Source: Enterobacteriaceae endosymbiont of Macroplea appendiculata
GTDB taxonomy: Bacteria > Pseudomonadota > Gammaproteobacteria > Enterobacterales > Enterobacteriaceae
Length of the DNA: 64,000 nt
Reading direction: 5' to 3'
Assembly: GCF_012571605.1 (NCBI RefSeq)
Contig: NZ_CP046220.1
Coordinates: 2,318 to 66,317 of the forward strand
This document shows positions 53,248 through 62,266 of this stretch, one piece after another; within the stretch, counting starts at the first letter, position 1; each line of letters starts with the position of its first letter. The notes under the pieces were generated by a model, which saw only the letters and a program-made list of their open reading frames with translations, was not told the DNA's origin and ran no database searches. The translations under genes and the position numbers were made by a program.

Positions 53248-56025
53248 TTAAATATGTAAACGATGTTCTCCTGCATATTTAGTATTATTAATGCATTTAT
53301 TACAAAGATTATTCATTCTATTAACCATATAATACCAACATCTCACACATTTAGAATATGTACTTTTTTGAATATTAAAATTATTGATGATGTTAGTAGT
53401 ATTTATCGTATTTATTATAATATTTACTTTAGATACTAGTAAAAAAAAATTTAATTCTTGATTTAATAATGATATTTTTTTATAATGATTTCTGTGTATA
53501 TATAAGGTAATATTTGCTTCTAAAGAACTACATATAATTTTTTTATTACGTGCATCTTCAATAATTTTATTTACTTCTTCTTTAAAAAGAAACATAAAAT
53601 TCCAATAATCATTATTCATATTTTCTTTATTAGATAACGTAAATAGTTTATCGTACCATGTTACAGTAAAAATATTTTTTATTTTACCTCCTGGCATATA
53701 TCCCCATGCTTCATATGCAGTAAATGATAATATCGGCATAATCCAGCGTACTAATGATTCTAATATCATATATAATGATGTTTGGCAACTTAATCTTTCT
53801 ATGCTTTTTTTAGGAAAAGTATATTGTCTATCTTTTATTAAATCGAAATATATAGAACCCAATTCTATTGTACAAAATTTCATAATCATTTTAACTATAT
53901 TATGTATATTATAATGCTTATAATCATTAATAATCAAATCTTGTAATATTTTAGTTTTATGTATAATCCATTTATCTATACTTAACATATTATGTGTAGA
54001 AATGATGTCATTATTAGGATTAAAATCATTTAAATTTGATAAAATATATCTAATAGTATTACGTATACGTCTATAAATTTCTGTAATATTTTGTAAAATA
54101 GAAGTAGAAAGATGTACTTCACTATAGTAATCTGTAGAAGCAACCCATAAACGTAAAATATCAGCACCAAATTTTTTTATTACATCTTGTGGCTTAATAA
54201 TATTACCGATGGATTTAGACATTTTTTTACCTGTATGATCTACAGTAAAACCATGACTTATAACATTTTTATACGGATTTTTATTTTGTGTAATAGTTGA
54301 TAAAACTAATGCAGCAATAAACCATCCTCTATATTGATCTGAACCTTCTAAATACATATCAATTTTATTGATATTTAATTTTTGTTTAACCACAGCATCA
54401 TATGTTGATCCTGAATCAAACCATACATCTAAAACATCTGTTACTTTATGATAATTAATATAATCTTTTCCTAAAACATCTTTTTCTTTTAAATCCCACC
54501 ATGCTTGTACACCATATTTTTCTACAATACTAGCAATTTTATTTATTAATTTTGTAGAATTATTGTATATTTTATTAGTTTTTTTATGTACAAATAAAGG
54601 TATTGGTATACCCCAACGTCTTTGTCTAGAGATGCACCAATCTGGCCTTTTTTGCAACATATTTTTCATTCGGTTTAAACCCCATTTAGGAATCCAATTT
54701 ATTTTATTAATATTTTGTAATGATAATTTTCTTAAATCATGATGTTCCATACTAATAAACCATTGTGGAGTAGCAATATAAATAATTGGAGTTTTATGTC
54801 TCCAACAACATGGATAATTATGTAAATATTTTTTTTGTAAAAATAAAGTATTATTTTTTAATAAAATATGTATTATGACTTTATCTGAATTAAAAACATT
54901 AATATTATTAAGTTTACGATGTATTCCATTAATATAATATCCTTTTAAATTAATAATATTATCTTTACATTTAATATTATTTTCATCACAAATGTTATAA
55001 TCATCTAAACCATGATTAGGAGCAATATGTACTATACCAGTACCTTTTTTATGTGCAACATAAGAACTAATAATTATTTTAGAATGAATATTAGTAATTG
55101 GGTTTTGTAATTTTGTTGTCGTAAAAAAGTCTTTACCTTTTAATTGTCCAACAATTTGCCATTGTAAAATTTTAATATGTTTAAAAATTACTTTCACTAA
55201 ATTTTTAGCTACCACAATAATTTCGTTATTAATAAATATAAATTGATAATTTATATCTGGATGTATAGCAATTGCTTGATTAGCTGGTATAGTCCATGGT
55301 GTTGTTGTCCATATTAATAATGATATGTTAATATTTTCATGCTGAATATTAAAAAGATTTTTATATCTTATATTATCTATTATTATAAATTTAACATACA
55401 TTGATGTAGTATATTTGGCAATGTAATCTATTTCAGCTTCTGCTAATGAAGAACTACATTGTATACACCAATGAATGGGTTTATTACTTTGATAAACATA
55501 ATTATTTTTCAAAACTTTACCAAAAGTACGAATAATATTTGCTTCTATTTTATAATCCATAGTTAGATATGGATTATCCCAATCAGCTATTATTCCTAAT
55601 CTAATAAAATCTTTTTTTTGTTTTTGTACTTGTTTTAATGCATATTTTCTACATTGAATTCTAAATTCAGTATCATTTAATGATATATTTTGTTTTTTAC
55701 AAATTTGTTCTATTTGATGTTCAATTGGTAGACCATGACAATCCCAACCAGGAATAAATGGTGTATAATAACCATGTAACATTTTAGATTTAATAATAAT
55801 ATCTTTTAAAATTTTATTAAAAGCATGTCCAATATGTATATCACCGTTTGCATATGGTGGTCCATCATGTAAAAAAAATATTTTTTTAGTTTTATGTGTA
55901 TTTAAAATTTTTTGATACAAATTTTCTATAGCCCATTTTTCCAATATGCTTAATTCTTTAATTGCAAGATTAGCTTTCATTGGAAATAATGTATAAGGTA
56001 AATTTAAATTAAATTTATTTTTCAT
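53248..56025 (-). CDS. ileS: Isoleucyl-tRNA synthetase
   Basis: This class I synthetase charges tRNA-Ile and edits Val. The 925 residues (E. coli 938) include the HIGH motif in DGPPYANGDIHIGHAFNK, the editing domain with TTTPWTIPANQAIAIHP, the KMSKS motif in TGKKMSKSIGNI, and a C-terminal zinc finger with CVRCWYY and CNKC. It is complete. In E. coli ribF stands upstream and lspA downstream; neither is here. rpsT diverges on the other side of an 180-base gap. Confidence 0.98.
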   Translation of the reverse strand: MKNKFNLNLPYTLFPMKANLAIKELSILEKWAIENLYQKILNTHKTKKIFFLHDGPPYANGDIHIGHAFNKILKDIIIKSKMLHGYYTPFIPGWDCHGLPIEHQIEQICKKQNISLNDTEFRIQCRKYALKQVQKQKKDFIRLGIIADWDNPYLTMDYKIEANIIRTFGKVLKNNYVYQSNKPIHWCIQCSSSLAEAEIDYIAKYTTSMYVKFIIIDNIRYKNLFNIQHENINISLLIWTTTPWTIPANQAIAIHPDINYQFIFINNEIIVVAKNLVKVIFKHIKILQWQIVGQLKGKDFFTTTKLQNPITNIHSKIIISSYVAHKKGTGIVHIAPNHGLDDYNICDENNIKCKDNIINLKGYYINGIHRKLNNINVFNSDKVIIHILLKNNTLFLQKKYLHNYPCCWRHKTPIIYIATPQWFISMEHHDLRKLSLQNINKINWIPKWGLNRMKNMLQKRPDWCISRQRRWGIPIPLFVHKKTNKIYNNSTKLINKIASIVEKYGVQAWWDLKEKDVLGKDYINYHKVTDVLDVWFDSGSTYDAVVKQKLNINKIDMYLEGSDQYRGWFIAALVLSTITQNKNPYKNVISHGFTVDHTGKKMSKSIGNIIKPQDVIKKFGADILRLWVASTDYYSEVHLSTSILQNITEIYRRIRNTIRYILSNLNDFNPNNDIISTHNMLSIDKWIIHKTKILQDLIINDYKHYNIHNIVKMIMKFCTIELGSIYFDLIKDRQYTFPKKSIERLSCQTSLYMILESLVRWIMPILSFTAYEAWGYMPGGKIKNIFTVTWYDKLFTLSNKENMNNDYWNFMFLFKEEVNKIIEDARNKKIICSSLEANITLYIHRNHYKKISLLNQELNFFLLVSKVNIIINTINTTNIINNFNIQKSTYSKCVRCWYYMVNRMNNLCNKCINNTKYAGEHRLHI

Positions 56026-56204
56026 ACTTTATATCTTTATATAATTAAAATAATATGTTTCATATTACATAATATTTATTAATATACGTATATACTATTG
56101 TTTTTTATTTTATGTTAATATTTATTAAATATATTATATATTATAATACTTATATTCATTCATATAGTAAAAATTTTTTAATAAAAATAGGAATACTAAG
56201 AAAT

Positions 56205-56468
56205 ATGGCAAATATCAAATCATCTAAAAAAAGAGTATTAAAATCTATACAACAAAAAAAAAATAATACAAGTTATCGTACTATGATAAAAACATTTATT
56301 AAAAAAGTAAAAAAAACTATTTTAGACAATAATAAAACACAATCTTTAATTGCATTTCATAAAATGCAATCTATTGTTGATAAACAAGCACATAAAGGAT
56401 TAATACATAAAAATAAAGCTGCACGTATAAAATCTAGAATATATGCTAAAATTAATAATATGATTTAA
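56205..56468 (+). CDS. rpsT: Ribosomal protein S20
   Basis: S20 binds the 5' and 3' minor domains of 16S rRNA. The start is ATG 56205 (MANIKSSKKRVLKSIQ), preceded by an AGGA site; the 31 open codons upstream align to nothing in the family. With 87 residues it has exactly the E. coli length, with the basic helical bundle intact (SYRTMIKTFIKKVKK, HKGLIHKNKAARIKSRI). In E. coli rpsT is divergent from ribF-ileS; the same orientation is seen with ribF missing. Confidence 0.97.
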   Translation: MANIKSSKKRVLKSIQQKKNNTSYRTMIKTFIKKVKKTILDNNKTQSLIAFHKMQSIVDKQAHKGLIHKNKAARIKSRIYAKINNMI

Positions 56469-56487
56469 TACATTTATCACATATTAT

Positions 56488-56835
56488 ATGCATATATTAT
56501 CTTCTAAAATGTCTATTACACTAACACTAAATGCTGCTAATAAAATTAAATCATTAATATTACCGGATCAAAGACAAATATTAAAATTTCGAATTTTTAT
56601 TGTTGGTGGTGGTTGTAATGGTTTCCAGTATCAATTTAAATTAGATGATGCTGTTAATAAACATGATTATATTATTAATACATTAGGGATTAGTATTATC
56701 ATAGATAAAATAAGTATTCAATACATATCAGGAAGTTGTATTGATTATGTTGTGAATCTTAATGAATCTAAATTTAAAGTAAATAACCCACAAGCAAAAA
56801 TTACTTGTAATTGTGGTTCTTCATTTGATATATAA
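56488..56835 (+). CDS. erpA: Iron-sulfur cluster carrier ErpA
   Basis: ErpA is an A-type carrier that delivers iron-sulfur clusters to apoproteins, including isoprenoid enzymes in E. coli. The 115 residues (E. coli 114) include the three ligand Cys residues, one in GGGCNGFQYQFKLDD and two in CNCGSSFDI, with SIQYISGSCIDYV between. This pattern fits ErpA better than IscA because of the GGGC(N/S)GFQY and NPQAKITCNCGSSF segments. The start could also be the second Met at 56509, since neither has a clear ribosome-binding site. gpmA follows 13 bases downstream. Confidence 0.92.
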   Translation: MHILSSKMSITLTLNAANKIKSLILPDQRQILKFRIFIVGGGCNGFQYQFKLDDAVNKHDYIINTLGISIIIDKISIQYISGSCIDYVVNLNESKFKVNNPQAKITCNCGSSFDI

Positions 56836-56848
56836 GAGGTAAGAATAT

Positions 56849-57550
56849 ATGTCTACTATTAAAGTTGTTTTATTAAGACATGGGCAGAGTACATGGAATA
56901 AAGAAAATTTATTTACAGGATGGCATGATGTTTCATTATCTGAAGAAGGCAAGATTGAAGCAATAGACGCAGGGAAAATATTAAAAAATTATAATTTTTT
57001 ATTTGATTATGCTTATACTTCAGTATTACAAAGAGCTATATGTACTTTATGGTATATATTAAAAGAATTAAACCAATTATGGATACCTGTTACAAAAAGT
57101 TGGAGACTAAATGAAAGGCACTATGGTGCTTTACAAGGTATGAATAAATTACAAGTAACACAAAAATATGGAGAAAAACAAGTTACGTTATGGAGACGTA
57201 GCTATCAAATTAATCCACCAGCTTTAACTATTGATGATCCGCGTTGTCCTAGATATGATGCTAAATATTCTCATTTAGAAGATTATGAATTACCATTAAC
57301 AGAAAGTTTGTCTATTACATTAAAAAGAGTTGTATATTTTTGGGAAAATAATATTTTCCCAAAAATAAAAAATGGCGAACGTGTTATTATTGTAGCACAT
57401 GGTAATTCTTTAAGAGCATTAATTAAACATATAGAAAAAATTAATGATGATGATATCATTAATTTAAATATTCCTACAGGAATACCTATGATTTGTGAGT
57501 TTAATCATAAAATGAAGTTTATAAAACGATTTTATTTAAATAATATATAA
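56849..57550 (+). CDS. gpmA: 2,3-bisphosphoglycerate-dependent phosphoglycerate mutase
   Basis: GpmA interconverts 3- and 2-phosphoglycerate in glycolysis. The 233 residues have the phosphohistidine loop LRHGQSTWNKENLFTGWHD, LNERHYGALQGMNK with the catalytic Glu, RRSYQINPPAL and the second His in VAHGNSLRALIKH. It is about 15 residues shorter than E. coli GpmA (250) at the flexible C-terminal tail. A GAGGT site precedes the start. Its stop codon directly abuts the stop codon of the opposing pta with no base between. Confidence 0.97.
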   Translation: MSTIKVVLLRHGQSTWNKENLFTGWHDVSLSEEGKIEAIDAGKILKNYNFLFDYAYTSVLQRAICTLWYILKELNQLWIPVTKSWRLNERHYGALQGMNKLQVTQKYGEKQVTLWRRSYQINPPALTIDDPRCPRYDAKYSHLEDYELPLTESLSITLKRVVYFWENNIFPKIKNGERVIIVAHGNSLRALIKHIEKINDDDIINLNIPTGIPMICEFNHKMKFIKRFYLNNI

Positions 57551-59713
57551 TTAAATTGATTTTTTGTCAGCTTGTATAGCAGTAACAGCGATAGTATATA
57601 CAATATCTTCAATAGATGAACCTCGAGAAAGGTCATTAACTGGTTGCTGGATTCCTTGTAATATAGGACCTATAGAGACTATATTGGCAGTTCTTTGTAC
57701 AGCTTTATAAGTCGTATTACCAGTATTTAAATCTGGGAATATAATGGTATTAGCATGACCAGCAATATTAGAATTAGGTGCTTTGTATCGTCCAATACTA
57801 ATATCTATTGCAGCATCATACTGTAATGGACCATCTACTAATATTTGAGGTGCATTATGATGTATTAATTGTGTGGCTTTATATACTTTTTTTACTTCTA
57901 AACTATTACTAGATGTTCCAGTAGCATATGAAATCATCGCTATTTTAGCATCTATATTAAATAAAGTTGCTGTTTCTACAGTTTGAAGGGCAATTTCTGC
58001 TAACTGTTTATAATTAGGATTAGGATTAATAGCACAATCACCATATATTAATATTTTTTGTGGTAATAACATAAAAAAGATTGATGATATAATAGAATAC
58101 TGTGGTACAGTTTTAATAATTTGTAATGCTGGTCTAATAGTATTAGCAGTAGTTTGACTTGCTCCTGCAACAATACCATCTATTTGCTTATTTTTAAGCA
58201 TCATGGTAGCTACGAACATATTATTTTTTAATAATTGTTTGGCATCCATAATACTTATTCCTTTTTCTTTTCTTAGCAAGAATAATTGTTCTATATAATT
58301 ATTACGTATAGAATCAGGATTAATAATTTGTATATTGTTATATTGAATATTAATATCATGTTCTTTAGCTATGTTATTAATATGCTGAGGATGACCTAAT
58401 AAAATACAATTTGCAATTTTTTTTTTTGCACATATTGAAGCAGCTTGTATAGTACGTATTTCTTCCCCCTCTGGCAATAAAATAGTTTTATGTAATTTAA
58501 TTGCTTTTTGTATTAATAAATATTTAAATATTTCTGGATTATTATAGATAATATGTTTTTTTTGTATAAATATATTTTTTGGTAAAAAAATAGAAAGATA
58601 TTGAATTATTTGTTCTATAAAAGAAAAATTTAAGTAAACAAAATTACTTTTATAGAAATATTGTAATTTATTATAGATAATATTATTATCATATTTGGTA
58701 TATATGATATTCATATTTTTTTTGTTTGCTAACAATATAATTTTTTTAATTAATTTATTTTCTGTATTTTTAGTAATATTATTTATATTACTAATATTAG
58801 TTAGTAGTACATTGTATGTTATAGGCTGAACATCAGATTTAGATATAATATTATGTAACTGTTTTATTATTTGATTATTATTACAAGAAATAATTAATAA
58901 AGACATATTATAACAACAAGACTGCATTATGAAATCTTCATATACAAAAATAATGTTTTTTATTAACAATGCATTTTGCTGATTTTTATTTATTATACTA
59001 CAACATAAATATTGACATAAATGATCTATTGTAATGCCTAATAAGTGTGTAGTATTATATATAATTGGATAAATACCATTATCATGATTATTTTCAGAAG
59101 ATAATTTTAAACTATTATGGTGTATACATGTTGTATAATAAGAAAATTGGTTATATATATTAAAAAATAAATTTTGTGTATCATAATTTTGTATGATAAT
59201 TTTCATATTATTTCTAATAATAGTATTAGTGATGACTTTTTTACTAATATAATTAATATTATTTTGTATGAGTTTAAAATCAATATCTATGTTATTAGAA
59301 GCAGTAATAAATATTATTTCAGCGTTTAAAATATTTGCAATTTTACAATTTAAAAAAAATGTTAATATTTCATGTTGTGGAGCAATAAAACCTGTTATAA
59401 ACATAATATAATTTTGGTTTTTATATTTATAAAAGTTATGTATTATGCTATTGATAACTTTATTATGATATAAACTATCATTTAATGCACTTATGTTATT
59501 AATTATTATAGGATTTATATATTTTACATTTACATATTTTTTTTCAATAAAAGATTTATTATATATACACGTTTGTTCCTGAGTTTTAAAAATCGGATTC
59601 AATAATATAATTTTATTAAATTGAGACTGTAATTTATTTAATAAAGTAATATTAATATTATTAAAAAAATTTATATTAACATTAATAGGTATTGAAATAA
59701 TAACTTTATTCAT
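57551..59713 (-). CDS. pta: Phosphate acetyltransferase Pta
   Basis: Pta converts acetyl-CoA and phosphate to acetyl phosphate and CoA. I place the start at ATG 59713, five bases after a GGTGA site; an ATG four codons upstream lies in front of that site. The C-terminal catalytic domain (about 395-720) is strongly conserved: LLPEGEEIRTIQAASICA, GDCAINPNPNYKQLAEIALQ, DGPLQYDAA, APNSNIAGHANTIIFPDLNT and GPILQGIQQPVNDLSRG. The N-terminal BioD-like and middle DRTGG regions are present in length (720 total; E. coli 714) but hardly recognisable. ackA lies 15 bases upstream. Confidence 0.96.
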   Translation of the reverse strand: MNKVIISIPINVNINFFNNINITLLNKLQSQFNKIILLNPIFKTQEQTCIYNKSFIEKKYVNVKYINPIIINNISALNDSLYHNKVINSIIHNFYKYKNQNYIMFITGFIAPQHEILTFFLNCKIANILNAEIIFITASNNIDIDFKLIQNNINYISKKVITNTIIRNNMKIIIQNYDTQNLFFNIYNQFSYYTTCIHHNSLKLSSENNHDNGIYPIIYNTTHLLGITIDHLCQYLCCSIINKNQQNALLIKNIIFVYEDFIMQSCCYNMSLLIISCNNNQIIKQLHNIISKSDVQPITYNVLLTNISNINNITKNTENKLIKKIILLANKKNMNIIYTKYDNNIIYNKLQYFYKSNFVYLNFSFIEQIIQYLSIFLPKNIFIQKKHIIYNNPEIFKYLLIQKAIKLHKTILLPEGEEIRTIQAASICAKKKIANCILLGHPQHINNIAKEHDINIQYNNIQIINPDSIRNNYIEQLFLLRKEKGISIMDAKQLLKNNMFVATMMLKNKQIDGIVAGASQTTANTIRPALQIIKTVPQYSIISSIFFMLLPQKILIYGDCAINPNPNYKQLAEIALQTVETATLFNIDAKIAMISYATGTSSNSLEVKKVYKATQLIHHNAPQILVDGPLQYDAAIDISIGRYKAPNSNIAGHANTIIFPDLNTGNTTYKAVQRTANIVSIGPILQGIQQPVNDLSRGSSIEDIVYTIAVTAIQADKKSI

Positions 59714-59728
59714 AACAATCACCATTGT

Positions 59729-60931
59729 TTATATATTACATAATTTTGCAGTATTTTGTGCAATAATTAATTCTTCATTTGTAGGGATAACTACTATAGG
59801 TATACTATTATTTATTTGATGTATCATGCCTGTTTTACCTAAAATAGTTTGTTTATTTAAAATTGGATTGATTCGCATATTTAATATTTTTAATTTTTTA
59901 ATTGTTTTATCTCTTATTAAGACACTATTAGCACCAATGCCACCTGTAAATACTAAAGCATGAATTTTATTATTCAGCAAAATACTATAAGATGCTATAT
60001 ATTTAGACAAATTTTGTATAAAAATATCTAAAGATATTTTTATTTGCTTATTATTATAATATTGTTTTTCAAGATATCTAAAATCACTTGTTAATTCACT
60101 TAGTCCTAACATGCCAGATTTATTCATTAAAATATCACTAATATCATCTATATTGATATTTAATTTTTTATTCATGTAAAAAATAATAGCAGGATCAATA
60201 TTACCGCATCTAGTGCCCATTACTAAACCCTCTAATGGTGTTAAACCCATAGAAGTATCTATACTTTTACCTTGATATATTGCAGTAATTGAAGATCCAT
60301 TGCCTAGATGGCATGTAATACCATTAAACATTTTTAATGGTATATTTAATAAATTAGATACTTGTTGTGTAACAAATTGATGACTAATACCATGAGCACC
60401 ATATCTTCTAATCTTATATTTTGTATAAAATTTTAAAGGAATAGCATATAAATAAGATTTTTTAGGCATAGTTTGATGAAAAGATGTATCAAATACTGCT
60501 ACTTGTTTGTTCTGTAAATGTGGTAATAATTTAATAATATTTTTAATGCCTGTTAATTGTATTGGATTATGTAAAGGAGCAAAAATAGCTGCTTGTTGTA
60601 TTGCTTGCATAACATTATTATTGATAATAACTGGATATAAAAATTTTTCTCCACCATGGACAATACGATGTCCTACTGCTTGTATAGCATTAAATATATT
60701 ATTATATTGTTTAAATAATATATGATTAATTAAATAATTTAATGCTAGTTCATGATCTATATGATCATCAAAATTTACTTTTTTTTTTTTTTTATTAAAC
60801 TTCCATGTTATATAAGCATTTTTACAAAAATTTTCCGCAATTCCATATAATATATTTTTATTTGTAATCATATTAATGATAGAAAATTTTAAAGATGAAC
60901 TACCACAATTAATGACTAATATTAATTTCAT
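59729..60931 (-). CDS. ackA: Acetate kinase
   Basis: AckA turns acetyl phosphate and ADP into acetate and ATP, giving substrate-level ATP with Pta. The start at ATG 60931 (MKLILVINCGSSSLKFS) matches the 400-residue E. coli enzyme exactly. The N-terminal NCGSSSLKFS, AVGHRIVHGGEKF, DTSFHQTMP, HLGNGSSITAI, GLTPLEGLVMGTRCG and FTGGIGANS are intact. The gene contains a run of 15 A on its coding strand (60779-60793 as T on the plus strand), read as five Lys codons. It is followed directly by pta, as in E. coli. Confidence 0.97.
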   Translation of the reverse strand: MKLILVINCGSSSLKFSIINMITNKNILYGIAENFCKNAYITWKFNKKKKKVNFDDHIDHELALNYLINHILFKQYNNIFNAIQAVGHRIVHGGEKFLYPVIINNNVMQAIQQAAIFAPLHNPIQLTGIKNIIKLLPHLQNKQVAVFDTSFHQTMPKKSYLYAIPLKFYTKYKIRRYGAHGISHQFVTQQVSNLLNIPLKMFNGITCHLGNGSSITAIYQGKSIDTSMGLTPLEGLVMGTRCGNIDPAIIFYMNKKLNINIDDISDILMNKSGMLGLSELTSDFRYLEKQYYNNKQIKISLDIFIQNLSKYIASYSILLNNKIHALVFTGGIGANSVLIRDKTIKKLKILNMRINPILNKQTILGKTGMIHQINNSIPIVVIPTNEELIIAQNTAKLCNI

Positions 60932-61129
60932 AACTCTTACTTCCACTTTATTATAAATTTAATTTATTAAATTTTAATTTGAAAAATTATTATTCAATAA
61001 TATATATTTAAATATTATAAAGATATTATATTTATATAACAAATTATAAATTTAATAAGTTTATTTACATTTTCATATATACAAATATATTTATTTCATT
61101 TACAATAAACTCGTTGTGTATGTTATCTT

Positions 61130-61200
61130 GGCGCATTGGCAGAATGGTGATGCAGAGGATTGCAAATCCTTATATTACGGTTCAATTCCGTAATGCGCCT
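61130..61200 (+). tRNA. cysT: tRNA-Cys (GCA)
   Basis: Acceptor GGCGCAT pairs with ATGCGCC. The anticodon loop is TTGCAAA (anticodon GCA) and the discriminator base is U, a known identity element for CysRS. No CCA end is encoded. tRNA-Leu(UAA) follows 22 bases later, as in the E. coli glyW-cysT-leuZ unit; glyW is not seen in the 180 bases upstream. Confidence 0.96.
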
Positions 61201-61222
61201 ATGATCTTCATAATATTCTGTG

Positions 61223-61308
61223 GCCCAGGTGGTGGAATGGTAGACACAAGGGACTTAAAATCCCTCGACAAATACATTGTTGTGCGGGTTCAAGTCCCGC
61301 TCTGGGTA
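61223..61308 (+). tRNA. leuZ: tRNA-Leu (UAA)
   Basis: Class II tRNA closely matching E. coli leuZ: GGTGGAATGGTAGACAC in the D arm, anticodon loop CTTAAAA (anticodon TAA), long variable arm, and GGTTCAAGTCCC in the T arm. UUA is probably the dominant leucine codon at this base composition. The acceptor has G-U pairs at both ends. No CCA end is encoded. Confidence 0.96.
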
Positions 61309-61321
61309 TTACATCTAATTT

Positions 61322-62128
61322 TTAATAATTAATAAAAAACATTTTTATGTTATTTTTTGGATTAGGTATATAAAAATATTTAGGATAGATAATATGTGAT
61401 AAATATAATCCGTGAGCTTGTACAGTATGTGCCGCTTTAGTTCTATCTTTTAATTTTATAAGATCAGATATCCATGTTATTGGTTGTTTACCAATCCCAA
61501 CATATAATAGGCATCCTATAATATTTCTTACCATATGTTGTAAAAAAGAATTAGCTTTAATATCTATTATAATATATTGTTTATGCTTTAAAACATAACA
61601 ATGTATAATTTTTCTTTTAGAATGCCTAGATTGGCATTGGGAAGAACGGAAAGAAGTAAAATCATGTTCACCAATTAAAAATTGAGCAGCTTGATTCATT
61701 TTATTTATATTCAGTAGATATTTATAATGCATGACAAGTTTGTTAAAAATACTTAATTTATGTGAACAATTATAAATTATATAATGATAACGACGAAATA
61801 AAGCACTAAACCTAGCATGAAACGTTTTATGTATAGGAATCAACCATATTAATACTATATCTTCAGGTAATAAACTATTAATGCCAAAAAACCAAGACTT
61901 ATGAGTTCTATAAGTATTTGTTTCAAAATGAGCAACTTGTCCAGTACTATGTACACCAACATCGGTACGCCCGCCACAAACAATATGAACAAGGTGATTA
62001 GCAATCTTAGATACTGCATTTTCTATATGTTGTTGTATAGTTTGATCATTATTTTGTTGTTTTTGCCAACCATGATATTTATTACCATTATATTCTATGC
62101 CTATAGCGAATTTATATATTTTATTCAT
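61322..62128 (-). CDS. truA: tRNA pseudouridine synthase A
   Basis: TruA makes pseudouridine at positions 38-40 of the anticodon stem-loop of many tRNAs. The 268 residues match E. coli (270). The N-terminal GIEYNGNKYHGWQKQQ and the catalytic Asp in GGRTDVGVHSTGQVAHF (about 51-67) are clear, and FLQHMVRNIIGCLLYVG is the conserved C-terminal helix. It converges on the tRNA-Leu gene with about 14 bases between. Confidence 0.97.
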   Translation of the reverse strand: MNKIYKFAIGIEYNGNKYHGWQKQQNNDQTIQQHIENAVSKIANHLVHIVCGGRTDVGVHSTGQVAHFETNTYRTHKSWFFGINSLLPEDIVLIWLIPIHKTFHARFSALFRRYHYIIYNCSHKLSIFNKLVMHYKYLLNINKMNQAAQFLIGEHDFTSFRSSQCQSRHSKRKIIHCYVLKHKQYIIIDIKANSFLQHMVRNIIGCLLYVGIGKQPITWISDLIKLKDRTKAAHTVQAHGLYLSHIIYPKYFYIPNPKNNIKMFFINY

Positions 62129-62266
62129 TATATTTATAATTTATATTTATTAAATCATTGTATAACATTAATTATACTATTTTAAATATATATTATATAA
62201 TATTTATATTTTCTGTGTTTAATTATAAAAATATAAATTATGTTTCTACTTCCAAAAGAGTTTTTT

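Noticed and set aside
61099..61126. TTTACA and TGTTAT as a -35/-10 pair for the tRNA-Cys gene
   Set aside because: The -10 would end only three bases before the mature tRNA, leaving no room for a normal start site and leader.
61114..61332. A 72-codon frame over the tRNA-Cys and tRNA-Leu genes
   Set aside because: It is a translation of two tRNA genes and has no support as a protein.
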